From Echinococcus granulosus (lineage: Eukaryota > Platyhelminthes > Cestoda > Cyclophyllidea > Taeniidae): a stretch of 64,000 nucleotides of DNA. Below, piece after piece: positions 19,901 through 35,300 of the stretch. A program made the translations under genes and the position numbers. The notes beneath the pieces are model-generated. The model searched no databases, was not told the DNA's origin, and saw nothing but the letters and a program-made list of their open reading frames with translations. The stretch spans positions 64,019 to 128,018 of the forward strand of contig NW_020170445.1 of NCBI RefSeq assembly GCF_000524195.1. Direction: 5' to 3'. The stretch's first letter is position 1; every line of letters begins with the position of its first letter.

Positions 19901-20488
19901 ATGAAGTCTAGCTGAGGTATTTTAAAGAAACGCCCAGTCAGTGAAAATGTAAAGATTTAGCAACTACCGGGGATGTAACGACGGATCGACCAAATAAGCT
20001 TACCCTCGGAATGCAAGCAGTATGACAGATTATTCTACATGAGGAGCACTTCTTGCGTGGACCGGCTTTCTACAACAAAAGAAATATGGGGGAATCAGAA
20101 GCATTGGCCAAAGCAACACAAAATAGGTGGCACAGTTCATGGAAAAATTGTCCTAGCTTCATTTTCACTCTTGCAAGAAGCGTGATCTCATTAGTTTAAA
20201 AAAAAAATTGAAAAAACGGAGAGCAAGAGAGAGCCTGATCACTAAACGACCAACAAATGAAGGTTGAACCCACGCAACACGAATTAATCGGGAAGTGGCC
20301 TTCAATTTTTCGCCTTTTCATGAATTGAAGCCCACTTGAAGGGCTTCTTAAGATCCCCTCCCCTCGCCAGAATAAGAAAAACTGAGTAATTTGGGGAGAA
20401 TTACCGTGCATTGGGAATCACTGACGTAGCAATATTCACCGGAGGCCGCAGTGTCGTACCAAAGATGGCAATCGGGCTTCCCATCAGT
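7142..20488 (-). CDS. DGKZ: diacylglycerol kinase, type IV (zeta/iota class), N-terminus not found
   Basis: The enzyme phosphorylates diacylglycerol to phosphatidic acid, ending DAG signalling. Exons in coding order: 20488-20405, 20069-20004, 19830-19759, 19436-19371, 19291-19265, 18963-18811, 16928-16537, 14562-14388, 14137-14067, 13843-13659, 12358-12303, 12211-12149, 11796-11723, 11361-11256, 10655-10459, 9807-9716, 9556-9419, 9346-9188, 8953-8907, about 8782-8331, 7918-7757, 7682-7646, 7507-7344, 7251-7142. Junction phases agree except around the 8953 and 8782 exons. Domains in order are two Cys-rich C1 domains (HHWVLRRQ begins the second), the catalytic domain ([29 protein letters not shown]), the accessory domain ([19 protein letters not shown]), and ankyrin repeats. 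The order and wording are those of DGK zeta/iota and fly rdgA. The basic MARCKS-like stretch of vertebrate zeta is replaced by a Ser/Pro-rich linker, and the C-terminus (LPRSP) lacks the ETAV PDZ ligand. Exons upstream of 20488 are probably missing. Confidence 0.9.
8331..8782 (-). other. DGK linker exon, boundaries uncertain
   Basis: One - strand frame stays open for over 500 bases (8206-8727 and upstream), with an acidic Asp/Asn-rich piece and Ser-rich segments. It lies where type IV kinases have a variable linker before the ankyrin repeats. A donor at CACG|GTCTCG (end 8331) gives the phase needed by the 7918 exon. The strong acceptor at CCCAG|TTCC (8782) does not match the phase delivered by the predicted 8953-8907 exon; a weaker acceptor at TTCAAG|AAAG (8748) would. 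Confidence 0.5.
10459..16928 (-). other. DGK catalytic and accessory domain exons
   Basis: Exon 16928-16537 begins with a Ser/Pro-rich linker, then enters the catalytic core at [16 protein letters not shown] and [15 protein letters not shown]. Exon 14562-14388 carries the glycine-rich CGGDGTVGW and LGTGNDLAR motifs. Exons at 14137, 13843, 12358, 12211, 11796, 11361 and 10655 carry [77 protein letters not shown] and GGHGDRI. All splice junctions from 16928 to 10459 agree in phase, so the core appears intact and probably active. Confidence 0.9.
13073..13083. repeat. poly-G run
   Basis: Eleven consecutive G in a kinase intron; such homopolymers are prone to sequencing length error. Confidence 0.8.
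18619..18718. other. assembly gap (100 N)
   Basis: Exactly 100 unknown bases, the usual placeholder for a gap of unknown size. It lies in the kinase intron between the second C1 domain and the catalytic exon. The flanking exons are both phase 0, so they can join directly, but a further exon could be hidden here. Confidence 0.99.
18811..20488 (-). other. DGK C1-domain exons
   Basis: Six small phase-0 exons encode the tandem C1 domains. The first spans [28 protein letters not shown] and KCKPTF; the second spans [32 protein letters not shown] and [13 protein letters not shown]. The IPPTWI ending is characteristic of type IV kinases. The last exon appears to end GAG|GCAAGT, a GC donor; no GT donor lies nearby in frame. 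The assembly gap begins about 90 bases farther along the - strand. Confidence 0.85.
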
Positions 20489-20919
20489 CTACATTAAAAG
20501 AGCAAAAAATGTCATCAAGTGTAAACGAATTCTCCATTTCTTATTTCATCTTTTTGTTAATGGCATGAAGAAAAAGCGTTCAATTCGGGTCTCCATATTT
20601 ATGATCGGATTATGGCTTAACAATTTGAATGCATGGTAGGTTACGTCCATGCAAATTAAAAAAAGGGAAAAGGGAACGAATAAAACGGGGAGAACGAGCT
20701 GCTTCCTTGGAAGAGTGTTTCGCTAAAAAAACACGGCAAGGATGTTCTCCAAGCATGTTGACAGTTAATTAAAGTAATGTCTCAGCTTCACGGAAAGTAA
20801 CCAGCGCAGAGGGTGGAAGAGCGAAGTCAAACAAACGCCTCAGATATGGGGAAGAGGGGAGGAATCGGCACCCCAGAGACAACATGATGTCTGGAAAAGC
20901 TATACCAGGGGCCCAGCAA

Positions 20920-21200
20920 ACTAATGAATGAATAAATGGGTGAGTGAGTGGCTGACTAAATAAGGAAAGGAGTGATTGAACGGACGAAGGAGTGAATGAC
21001 GAGCTGATTTTGTAAATGAGTGAACGAATGACTGAATGAATGAGAGCGCAGCTGAGTGAGCGATTGACGGGGGCAAAGAATGAATGAGTGGGTGAACAAG
21101 CAAAGGAGTGAACGAGGAAGTGATTAGATTAACAAGTTAATGTGAAAATGGGTGAGTGAGCGAATGTGTGAATGATTGAGTAAGTGAAGGAGTAAATGAA
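20920..21200. repeat. degenerate tetranucleotide tandem repeat (GAGT/GAAT)
   Basis: About 280 bases of imperfect GAATGAGT-type units such as GAGTGAGTG and GAATGAATG. One strand reads as a His/Ser-rich ORF, which follows from the repeat and is not evidence of a gene. Confidence 0.8.
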
Positions 21201-23087
21201 TGTGTTCAATAATAAAAAGTACACATTTGTGCACTACGCACTAAAGGGTTTGGTTTATCCACTATACAAATTTACCTGGATGAATTGAAACAGTTCAACA
21301 AAAAGACTGCAAAATATTTCTATTATCGTCGGAGCAGTTAGCGAATTCGTTGCTAAATTTACTTTATCCCATCAACATACTACCCATAAATTGGCCAAAA
21401 AAAAGATGCCACGCCCTTTTCGTGCATAAAAATGTATCCTGACATTTATCGGGACTTTGCAACAATTGGTGTGTAAATTAGACACATACGCATACAAGAA
21501 CCTGTTTTTTGGTCAAACGCAGTCTCGAAAAGATTTATCGAGTATTTAAAAATGCACAGACTCCACAATGACCTTGAGCTCCCTGAACCAATGAGGAAGA
21601 AGCGGTGTGAGTCATCCTGCGCTGCGCGATTTAGGAAGGCCATTTAGGGTGTCTGTATGCTCGAATTGCAAAAACAAACTTTAAAATGAAGTTAATCCCA
21701 TTTTTGAGGCTTTGACAACAAAAAATCAAAGCCACCCCACTCCCCTTGTTTTTTTATCCACAAAGTCCTAAGGAATGTCCCATGGTCTACGGGCGGACTA
21801 ACTTGAGGGTGGTGGATTGCTTAGGTTTGAGGGGACTAAGGAGATGGGTTTTAAGCGTTTCAATGTGGCTCTAACCACTCTCAAACTGGCCTGATCCGAG
21901 GTCTTTGTCGTCGCCAATTATTTACAACGATCGCAATTTGTGGCTAAATTAATTCCGTGCAAACTTCAAACAGTTTGTGGAATTTATAATTAGGTCAAGG
22001 CTTTGGTCATTAAAGAAGGCAGAAAGGGTTATGAGCCGGTTTACCTCCGTGCCCTCACGCTCCACTTCTCCGCCCCTCCTCCCCTCCTGCATGCTTGGCT
22101 GTCTCTCCTCCCCTGCCTCCCGTTTCAAAATCTTCAGAAGTTACCAACCGCTGGGGCATGCTAAACCGAGAGATTGATCAGAAGCCTTCAGAGGACTGCC
22201 TTATCCACTCGACTAGGGTCTATACACTCACCCACACACATGCACACAGAAAAAGGGAGTGAAAGATTTTCAGTCCTGACTGCAGATATGCCTCTCCCCT
22301 TTTTTCCCCTTTTTGCACCGATTTCCCGATTTTACTTATTTAAGTTGGGCGTTCGCACAAACATTCGTGGAAAAGTCGGTTACAAACGTTCCCGAGTGGG
22401 TAGCACAAACAGATAGGAAAAATTTCTAACGAGGAAATCAAACAAATCGCTCTCATAATCCACCCATTAAATTATCCAGACCAGAGGGTCAAAATAAACA
22501 AAGTAAATCGTGCGGTTTTCGGAGTATTGCATTATAGATGACTTTGTAGAAGGAGTAAGCAACTGCCAAGTTATGTCCCTTGTTTAAATGCATGAATGAT
22601 GCAGCCTAAACAGGCGTGTCAGTCAGTGTGCGGTATCCTTTAATAATGCAACCTCTGACTTTTTTTCTCATTTCAAAAGGTCTTTCTTGGTTGCGTACTC
22701 TGGAGGCCTCCAATCAAACCTGTTATAGAGAACCTGAAGAAAGTGGGGTAGGTGACAAAGGAATACACCAGTAGAGAAGGCGGTTTGGGTGATAAATTTG
22801 TCTACGACAGCCGCAGTATTATCGACGAGACCTCCTAGACTCGAAAACGGTGAGCATCATTAACTCGATAGGTTATTTACACATCCACCTTTTCGAGTGG
22901 GGGAAAAGAGATCTTACCAAAAGCATCAAAGGCAGTTGGATGCCGCATGCCATCTATTACCCCCCAACGACAGGCAATAAGTTATAATGGAGACCATCAA
23001 CCTGTTCTTCGCTTGATCTCATAAAAAAGGGGGAAAAAGATGGTGCCGCTACCAAACTTTTCAACTGACCAAGTAACCGACTTAGTA

Positions 23088-23165
23088 AGGGAGAGCGAGT
23101 GAGTGACTGAGGTGGGTGAGGTGAGTGAGTGAATTAATGACAGATCGAGTGAGGGAGCGACTGAC
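23088..23165. repeat. degenerate GAGT/GACT tandem repeat
   Basis: Short imperfect array of GAGTGAGTGA units, the same unit type as the array at 20920-21200. Confidence 0.7.
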
Positions 23166-26100
23166 TGAATCTGGCAAGAGAGGACCCTTATATGGCAGGA
23201 AGTGGGACAAACAACGTTGAGTGATTTTAGGGCCTGCATCACTCCGTTTCTATAGTGGTCTATCACTTCCGCTTTGCAGATATGTCAATTTGACTGTTTT
23301 TCTGTCTATGAAAAGCAGCGACTCTTCAGGAAAGGAAGAGAAAAAGGAAAAAACCAAGTAATAATGTAACACCCGTTTGCACTAAACGATGATACGTGGG
23401 AAAAAGTCGTTCTCCATTCAGACGAGGAAGGAGAGGAAGTAGTAAAGTATGGAAGGAGGCGAAGAAGCCACCTAAGTAAGGCCATGTTGACTGCCACTCT
23501 CCCATTTGGGCAATAATAAAAGCCTTCACCTCGGTAAATATGTCAGCAAAAACTAGGTGAATTTTGTATGCATGCGGGTAGGAAGGAGGGAACACGTCCA
23601 GTCAGGTAATAGGTATTGTGAATAGAAGATGTGTGTCCTGCTGGACTGGGAGCACAACTTCACCCACTTCACTGTGTCTGACCAGTATTTGGAGAAGAGG
23701 ACGAGGGGGAGGGGAGAAGGCGAAGAAGGAGGGCTAAGTTTTCCCCTCTAGCTAGTGGTCAGACCGAGAAAACAGACGCAGCGCCCAACATATGTCACAG
23801 CTATGAGAAGTAGATAGAGAACCATTATAGAAAGAAAATTGTTGAAAAAAAGGCACAGATCAGTGGGAGAGATCTATTGGTGAGCAGAGCTAGGACGGTG
23901 ACTCATGTCCTTCAATTTATCCCTCCCTAAATTTATGCGAGGAGAGATGCTAACAAAAGGAATCGTGTCTCACCGTCCATTTGGGCATGCTGATCGACCA
24001 GGAGGTGGCGGAGTTGTTGCCGGTGTCATTAGAATTACTAAAAAGAAGGGGAAAAAAAATTAAGAATAAAGAGTTGTTACTTAAAGACTTTAGGGACAGA
24101 AAAAAATTGAGCACAAGAAACTATCCTTTCGGCAAAAAGTTGGGTAAAAAGAAAGAATACTTTAGGTCCCTCGGTTAGAGGGGATGAAGATCGGTCTAAA
24201 AAACCAACTTGACGGCAAATTTTAGGTGGAAATGTGACACTGAAGAAAATAGGAGGATGAGGAGGTAGGAGCGTTCCACCATGTTTCGGGTGGATACAAA
24301 GTGGGTAGACGGAGGGATGGACACGGAATGGACAGAGGATTACTTCAGCAAGGCTTTACTCCTCCCTGCACAGTCAACACGACCCAAAAACATGTTTGAA
24401 GGTCTTCGTGACCCATGCCGACCTTCGAGTTCCTCTCCTGAATCAAACCTCCTAAAGAGTGCTAATATTACGTTACAAATCCTCCAGAAACGCAAATAAA
24501 TACTGTCCAGGAGTGCAAAAGTGATTATTTCAGAAGGCTCTGTGACCACATAAACAAGCGTTACGTCCAAAATTAACCACAAGGAGGCTCCCAGGTTAAA
24601 CCGAGACTTACGATTTTACATAAACAAACCAAGGGGGGACACCACCGTAGCGGTAGTAAACACGACGGCGACAAATGCCTCCTGTCACAGACCAGTCTTC
24701 GCATTGTTAATCAAGCAGCGAGCTGCCAAGTCACAGAGGTGATGCATGCATGCATAAAAGGGTTTGTTTTGATTTCTCACCATGGAGGAGGTTTCAAGTA
24801 AAGCTTGATCAGCCACAGAAAGCGTTTATTGAACACTCGTGTCTGTCTGCTAGCAACGACTTCAGCCGCCGATGGTTCCCAGGCCACCGCTACACCAATC
24901 AACCAACGGACGAACACTCAGTGGGACTCTCGTAAAACGCCTGCTTGGAAAATTGCACAAGAGTTACATTATTCTGGGATAATGGTGAGCTAGCCCTCGA
25001 CATCGACTGCCCTCCTACCTCCCTTTCTACATTTTTAGATGATTAAAAGTAGTGGAGAGGGAGAATGACTGACCACACACATGGCAAGCAGGAGAATCTG
25101 TCTCTAAAGAGAAATGCATTTTATCACTCGCAAAATACTCGAATAGGCCATTACCGAATTGCTCATAACCCTTGGAAAAAAAAGGCTGGGTACGATGTAA
25201 GCACAGCAAACACCGCACCAAGATATTTCCCACTCCCTCATAATAAACAGTTTGTAAGGGAAAAAATTTGTTCCAATCATCCCCAGATGAATTTCATGTT
25301 TGGTGACAAGCGGAGAGTTTGGAATATCACCGCTTCCTCCTCCCAATAAACAATGACAGTCTGTAAACCCCTCCTCTCCCTCCACTACACAAGTGCGTCT
25401 TTCTCCAACCAGTTTGACAAGAGGCACTTCATTGTTAAATATTTGAGGTGTACGTGAAAGAGAAAAAAGAAAAGAGGATTTATCACCTTGTTGAGAGGAA
25501 AAGTACAAGTTCTCCCTAATGAGATTAAGAGAAGTTGAATTGCCCACATAAGAAGAGAGGTAATGCAAAACACCGAGGAGAGAGAGAACTCTCACACCTC
25601 CCGACTTCTGTTGCCGTCAGAAGAAGAAAGAAAAAGAACTGACCCCCAAATGCTTGTGATCCAATTAATTAATTAACGGAAAAATGTTGGTTCACCAAAG
25701 GCATTCAAAAAGGAATTCCATAAATTACTTGTTTGAATCCGTGCCTTCCACCTCCACCCAACGGCCCGCCTCCCTCGCCCCACCACCCAAGAGGCAAGTG
25801 TGATAGCAGAAAATAAATAACAGAAAACCTTAAAATGAAAATAACTGTTGCATGCATCACCTTCTCAGCCGTTGGTAGAGTGAATTTTTTGCCTTTTTTT
25901 ACCAATTCTTTGTTAAAAATAGGGATACCTCACTTTGTTTAAAAAAATGGGAAAGAATGCGCCTCTAGTGTGATGGCCTAATTAGCTACTGTGCTAAAAA
26001 CGTTTTAAGCAGAATCCGCACCTTTGTATTAAAAAAAATGTATACAAATCTCCAGCATAAGAGGGGAAGCCGGCCGTTTTTTTTCGCCTTCCTAACATGT

Positions 26101-27134
26101 TTACCGGTGCGGTCAATCGCACAGCGCAATTGAGGCCCACAGTCCCCCCACAACGGATACGTTTTGTTTCAAGTTATTTCTTTCTCCTTTGCATTCTTGA
26201 CCAAAACTATCCTATAACTGATTTGGTGTAATCGGCCAAAAAAAACTCATGCAACACATTCGTGACGCCGAGTCTGGCCAGGAAAATTGGGATGCCACAT
26301 GTAAAAGGAGTTCAAAGCCTTTCTACACTCTCGACAGCATTTTTTCTTAAGAAAACCAATCAGAGGTCTAAGATTTTTAAATAGAGTAGTAGAAAAATTA
26401 TGAATGGGTGATCAATTTGCGGTAGTAATCAGGCAGCAATTTGAGGTGTGTGAAGCCGTACAGGAAAGGGTGCTAACAAGGCTTGTCACGCTCCCCAAAA
26501 GAAAAAAGAAACGAAATAAAGGGGAAAAAGGAACTAAATCAACTTTCCAACGTTAGAGTTGACCAGATGTGCTGTTTTTTAATTCTGATTTGATTTGTGC
26601 TTTCTTCAAAAGATGTACAGATTCGATAGTCACCACGGCGGTCCAAATTACACCTCCGCTTTAATTATGCGTACCTACTAATTAGATGCCTCTTTAAAAA
26701 GAAGGGAACGGATACTGTATTCGGTGCAAATGAGTCAGCGGATTCTTTATAAATGAAACCACCGCACCTGCTGGTGGAACCTCCCACTTTCTCAGCCCCG
26801 TGCCATCGTGTCTCTCAACTGGTTGTTCAAGTGGAGTTGAAAGCAGCCCTAACAACACACAGATGTGGTTGCTACCTCCATGATACTAGATGATTGGGGC
26901 AATCACTCTCTCGCTCTCCCCAGTCCCACTTTTCTTTCTCCCTCTTGCATGCATTTTATGAGCGATGATGCGTGTGTGTTGGCCCTCAGCAAAAAGGGTC
27001 GACAGCGTGGCATTGTGTCAGCGTTGGTGGTAAAAGGGAACAAACGACGCCTTCGTTATCTGCTACCTTTGTCATCGGTGCAATGCGATAAGGCGACAAT
27101 GGGTGCTTTTGTTAGATGCGATCTTCTCTGGAGC

Positions 27135-27150
27135 CACACACACACACACA
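27135..27150. repeat. (CA)n microsatellite
   Basis: About eight CA units. Confidence 0.85.
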
Positions 27151-27180
27151 AAGGCGAAGGAGAGAGGAGTCATGAAGTCA

Positions 27181-27220
27181 TGCTGTGTTGTGTTGTGTTG
27201 CATTGCGTCGTGTTGTGTGG
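27181..27220. repeat. TGTTG pentanucleotide-like repeat
   Basis: Imperfect TGTTG units (TGTGTTGTGTTG and variants). Confidence 0.65.
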
Positions 27221-27519
27221 TCGGCTAGAAGGGGCTGTGGTAGTAGAGCAATAATATCCACAAACTGTCATGCGATTAGATCAGCCAGCCTCTGCCTTCC
27301 CTTGCGCCGTAACAATCACTTTGCCTTGCAAATGTCAGAGCAGAAATCCACTTACTCCTCGGTGTCGTTGGGGTGTTTTAAGGCGGATAAGGTAGTCGGA
27401 CAACAGTTGATTTTTACTAAATACATCTTGTGATTTCTTATTCTAGCCTAAAGCATTTCAAGTAGGCTAAATTTTGAGGCACGTTCTTGAGGGAGACAAA
27501 TTACCAATACGAGGACTCA

Positions 27520-27596
27520 CGGCTGAGAGCCCATCAAAATCCGGCGGGGCTCTCATTAGCCGAAGAGCATCCAATCACGGAGAGAATAAACTCTCC
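27520..27596. other. two adjacent perfect-stem hairpins
   Basis: CGGCTGAGAGCCC (27520-27532) pairs with GGGCTCTC (27547-27554) and AGCCG (558-562), leaving a 3-base bulge and a 14-base loop. Sixteen bases on, GGAGAG (27579-27584) pairs with CTCTCC (27591-27596) around an AATAAA loop. No coding frame crosses them. A structured RNA or regulatory element is possible, and chance cannot be excluded. Confidence 0.45.
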
Positions 27597-29162
27597 AAAA
27601 AATTTTATGAATAAAGCATACTTATAGAAGACTAATTTTTGCATAAATTAAATAAAACATGAAACAAATAGGACAATAAATTTACCGGAACTTGAAGGCA
27701 CCATCGGAAACTCGTTTGAACATGTTTCATTTGCGTGTGGATAGAGTGATGGCAGAACGCGATGTTTACATTTGACCAAAACAATGGCTACCCGTTAGAC
27801 CAATGATTAGTTGTGTGTATTAATGAGAGCCACCTACGCGGTCGGATCAGTAAACATATGTAAATTACCTAGGAAAAATGAGCCACCTGACCAGCCTCTT
27901 TTGATCTCGATTCTTCCGGCCCCTAGAGCTCACAAGACCACTTTTAAGTGGTTGTCAAAGCTGTGTAGATCAATGGGTGGGTTTTTACTTTGCGCCTCCC
28001 TGCAAACTAATTTTGACATGGGTATCTCATTCTTTATAATTACTAGCACATGGGTGAGTCGTTGGGCACCGGCCCGACTTGTAAATGAGTATCCTTCAGG
28101 CAAAAAGAAGAGAATTCGCCCACCAAAGAACTTCCAACTTTTGGGAGCTAAAAACCGTTTGATGGCGCACAAAATTGGTGTCAAAAAGGCTTAAAGAATC
28201 ATGAAAGTGAAGGTGGAGAAACAGGCGGAACTAACCTTGACCAAGGGTGGCAGTTTAGGGAGCAACCCATGCTGTTGTGACGGGGACAAAGTTGACAGAT
28301 GAAATGGACTCTGTACCGCATGTTTGTACAAGTAGCTGCACTCACGACCTTATGGAGCATGTCAATGGATTGATTCAATAGAATGTGCGCCACTAGAAAT
28401 CGCAAAGTTGTCTCCAACCTATCGTGGAAGTGAAGTGCGTCCTTGAGCACCCGTTACGAGTGGTCTTTACGAAGTGGTTATTCTAGAGTGCGATGAGATT
28501 AATAGCTACTGGTACCCAAGGGGTCGAAGCTTTTGTAGACAAATTAACCCTCTCGCCGCCCTCCCCCGCAGATACCTTGGAAAATGATGGCGGAAGTATC
28601 TAGGAGGTCAGCTAGGCCGGGTCACCCCTCGATTTGCTTGGGTGAATTATTGTTGTGTCGTCACAACGAACAAACGAGTTTGGATGGCTACCAAATGGCT
28701 CACGATAATGCATCCTCACCATCAAAATTCAATACAAGACAATCTTGTCAACAAATTACCACAAGAAATTAACAATAAGAAAAAAGAAGGAGGAGGCCAC
28801 ATTATTCACATTCCCTACTTCTGTCTAATGCCCCAGAAGTGACGACCTATTGAAATGAATAAAGAGGCGCCTCGAAAGCGAAGCATTTTCTAACGCAATT
28901 AGCCCCACTAGATCCACCACCAGATGGTGCATCCGTGGGAGCGTGATTTCGACCCCTTAATTGTCAAGGTCATAACCGGGCTAATGTCCAAAGATTAATG
29001 TTTGTGCTGCACAAATTTATGATCTCACCGCCCATTGGTCAAAGCTATAGCCAATGCACAAACCGCTAGCGATGACGTGGTCAATCAGACGGGAGGGAAT
29101 GTACAAAATCTGTGCATGCTGAACCCACCATGCCCTGAGAATTATTAAGGCGGCTACTGATA

Positions 29163-29176
29163 GTTACCGTGGCAAC
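29163..29176. promoter_or_regulatory. consensus RFX X-box
   Basis: GTTACCGTGGCAAC fits the X-box consensus GTTRCC-NN-RGYAAC at every fixed position. RFX factors bind it, often in promoters of ciliary genes. Upstream lie ATTGG (29034-29038), CCAAT (29051-29055) and TGACGTGG (29073-29080), a promoter-like grouping. The served gene is unknown; the kinase (- strand) and RBBP4 (+ strand) flank the region. Confidence 0.4.
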
Positions 29177-31425
29177 AATTCCCAATCGAGACGTATAATA
29201 CAGTCTATGCACTAGGCGGCTGTCAAACCCTTATTTTTGTGACGATATGATAAACAAGAGCGGAATGCACTGATGAGTAGCCGGTGGAATTCCAAATGCG
29301 AGGTCGCCCACGTATGCAATAAGGGGATGAGGCGTTAACACTCTAGAAGGTAGTCACGCAGAACCACTCCAGTATGACGCATATTCCGTTAAGAGGTAAG
29401 AGGTAGTTGAACAGCGTCATGACATTCAAAACACAGCGGCGGATTGGCGCAGATTCATATACACGAAGTGCCTCACGGTTAAGTGTTTAATGAGGGGTGT
29501 CACCGCGCCAAAAACAAGCCATATTTGGTGACAGGCAACTTCAGAAGTCTAGGGAATTTAAACGGGAAGAAGATTTCAATAGCAGAAGTTTTTTGGCTGA
29601 TTTTTATGCGCTCCTTTTCCTCACCCCGTTTTTAACTTAGCCACCTAGGTGACATGCTACTTATGCGGAGGAGGTAGCATAGAATTGAGCCTGACAAAGG
29701 AGGGATTGCACAAGCTTCGTGTGGCTAGAAATAAAGCATGATATAGGTGAGTAATGCAGACTGTGCGGTTTGTTGGTCAAATGAAAGCTGATCGAGAAGT
29801 TGGTTAAGAAATTCCCAGAATATGAAATAAGCTGCAGTTTGTGTATGCAGGGATTTGACCCCACTTGATGTTAGCCTCAGAGCATTACACGTATTTGCGC
29901 ATGTGTATGCCCTCAAATTTATCAGATTACAAACTGATGTCGTCAAGTTCGAGCATGTGATCTTTCGGCTCATGTAGCCCAGGACAAACAGCTCGGTATC
30001 CAACGCCCAAGAAGGCTATCAGTATATCAATTAAAAAAACAGAAAAAAACCAAAAAGGAGAATCAGTTCGGCATAGAACTACAAGGCTGATGTGGAGGGG
30101 CACAATGAGACGAAGAAAATGAGGCAATCTGAAAAAGTTTGATGTTTAATAACAAGCAACTTAAAGGAAAAGCTAGCTTTAAGTTTCAAAATGAAGAATT
30201 AAATTGCCAGAAAATTTGGATTTTACGGCGAGTTGAGTGAAAAAACAAAAAAGGGCACAGTGGTCATTTCATACCAAGGACAATGGTAAGAGATAACTGA
30301 ACTCAAGAACCAGTCACATTAAGAAAAAACAATGGCAAAGCCTAATTTCGGTAAATGTCATTTAAGAAAGACAAAAGTCCTAGAAATGATTAAATGTAGG
30401 TTGACCGCCTACACATGGAAAGGTGTTTAAATTGACACAAATTAAATATAATAGCAACTGACTCTTCAGTGTTCAGCTGGTAGTCATTGTGTTCATCTGA
30501 GTCAAAAAAGCGTGACTTTATGACTCTCCGCAGGTGTCGCGAATTCTGGGAACTGGCAGATGAAATCAGCATTTCAAAAGACAGCAAAAGCTGTACCTGT
30601 CAAACGATGATAAAAAGGCTTAAAAACCGATTACACCACTAAGTTCACCAAGCAAAACCAAGAAAGAAAAAGAGAAAAAGTAGCACAGAAGAAAAGAAAA
30701 GTGATCGTGGAACAAATTGCCTGAGGCAAATATTACAAGACGCACACGAGTAGTCGAGCACCTAAATGGGTTTTGTCAGAGCTAAGTACACATCAAAATG
30801 AATAAATATAAAATCAACTACTCGAATAGTGTCGACTAGCGTACCAAAACCTGACCCTCAAGTCCGAAAAATACGATATTTGAAATGCCACACCGTTTAA
30901 ATGACGAACAACCTTAAGGGCAATATTACTTTAAGAATTAAAACACGGAATTTACTAAATATTTCAGGCAAAAAACTTTGAAACATAAAAATAAGCTGAA
31001 GTAAAACACAATATAAACGTAAGGTCTACACAATTTTGCACTATTTGAGACCCTGCGAAAAGTGAAAAATACGGGGTGTTGACTGCCAAGATATTTAAGG
31101 TATCGGAAAAAAAATGAACTTACAAGAATCGTAGAAATACTTTGCACTTTATTGGTAACGCAGATAAGCGACTTATTTTGATCTTGTTCGATGAGCGCAA
31201 TTCACTCATTCAATGTAACACCCGCACCCTATACTTGATTACTCTTAATTTAATAATTAAGTCGTTCTGATATGGTTAAAGAGCAAGCAATACTTAATGA
31301 TGATTTCTTTGCATTGCAACCTTATTACGTAGAAAATTTTGCGTGTTTCCTACCACCATTGAAACTAGGTTTAGTCTTAAATTATGTGTGTTTTTTCATG
31401 CGTTTTCTAACCTTGCAATGAGAAA

Positions 31426-31432
31426 TATAAAA
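31426..31432 (+). promoter_or_regulatory. candidate TATA box of RBBP4
   Basis: TATAAAA lies 96 bases upstream of the RBBP4 start codon, a workable distance if the 5' untranslated region is short. TATA-like words are common in AT-rich DNA. Confidence 0.3.
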
Positions 31433-31521
31433 CCCTCTCTTTGGCCTGTATTGTTTGTTTAATTTCCCTTTTCTACTTCAAATACTAGCGCTCTCGTTGC
31501 TGTCCTTGTCGGTTCCCAGAT

Positions 31522-35300
<3,779 letters not shown>

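Larger units (their letters stand above)
20489..31521. other. 11 kb gene-poor region
   Basis: No exon with recognisable homology was found on either strand. It probably includes the upstream exons, long first intron and promoter of the - strand kinase gene, which still lacks a start. Visible contents are degenerate GAGT/GAAT tandem repeats (20920-21200, 23088-23165), a CA run (27135-27150), a TGTTG run (27181-27220), two adjacent hairpins (27520-27596), a CCAAT/CRE-like cluster with an RFX X-box (29034-29176), and chance-like ORFs up to 163 codons (25104-25595, - strand). Confidence 0.5.

Noticed and set aside
20921..21103. His/Ser-rich ORF on the - strand
   Set aside because: It is a translation of the GAGT/GAAT tandem repeat.
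25027..25110. Zinc-finger-like peptide CHVCGQSFSLSTTFNHLKM on the - strand
   Set aside because: A single finger-like match with only one His in the expected place, in an AT-rich stretch without splice sites or neighbours; probably chance.
25104..25595. 163-codon ORF on the - strand, the longest outside the called genes except for the RRM and kinase exons
   Set aside because: It begins with GTG rather than ATG, shows no known domain or splice context, and its composition is like surrounding non-coding DNA.
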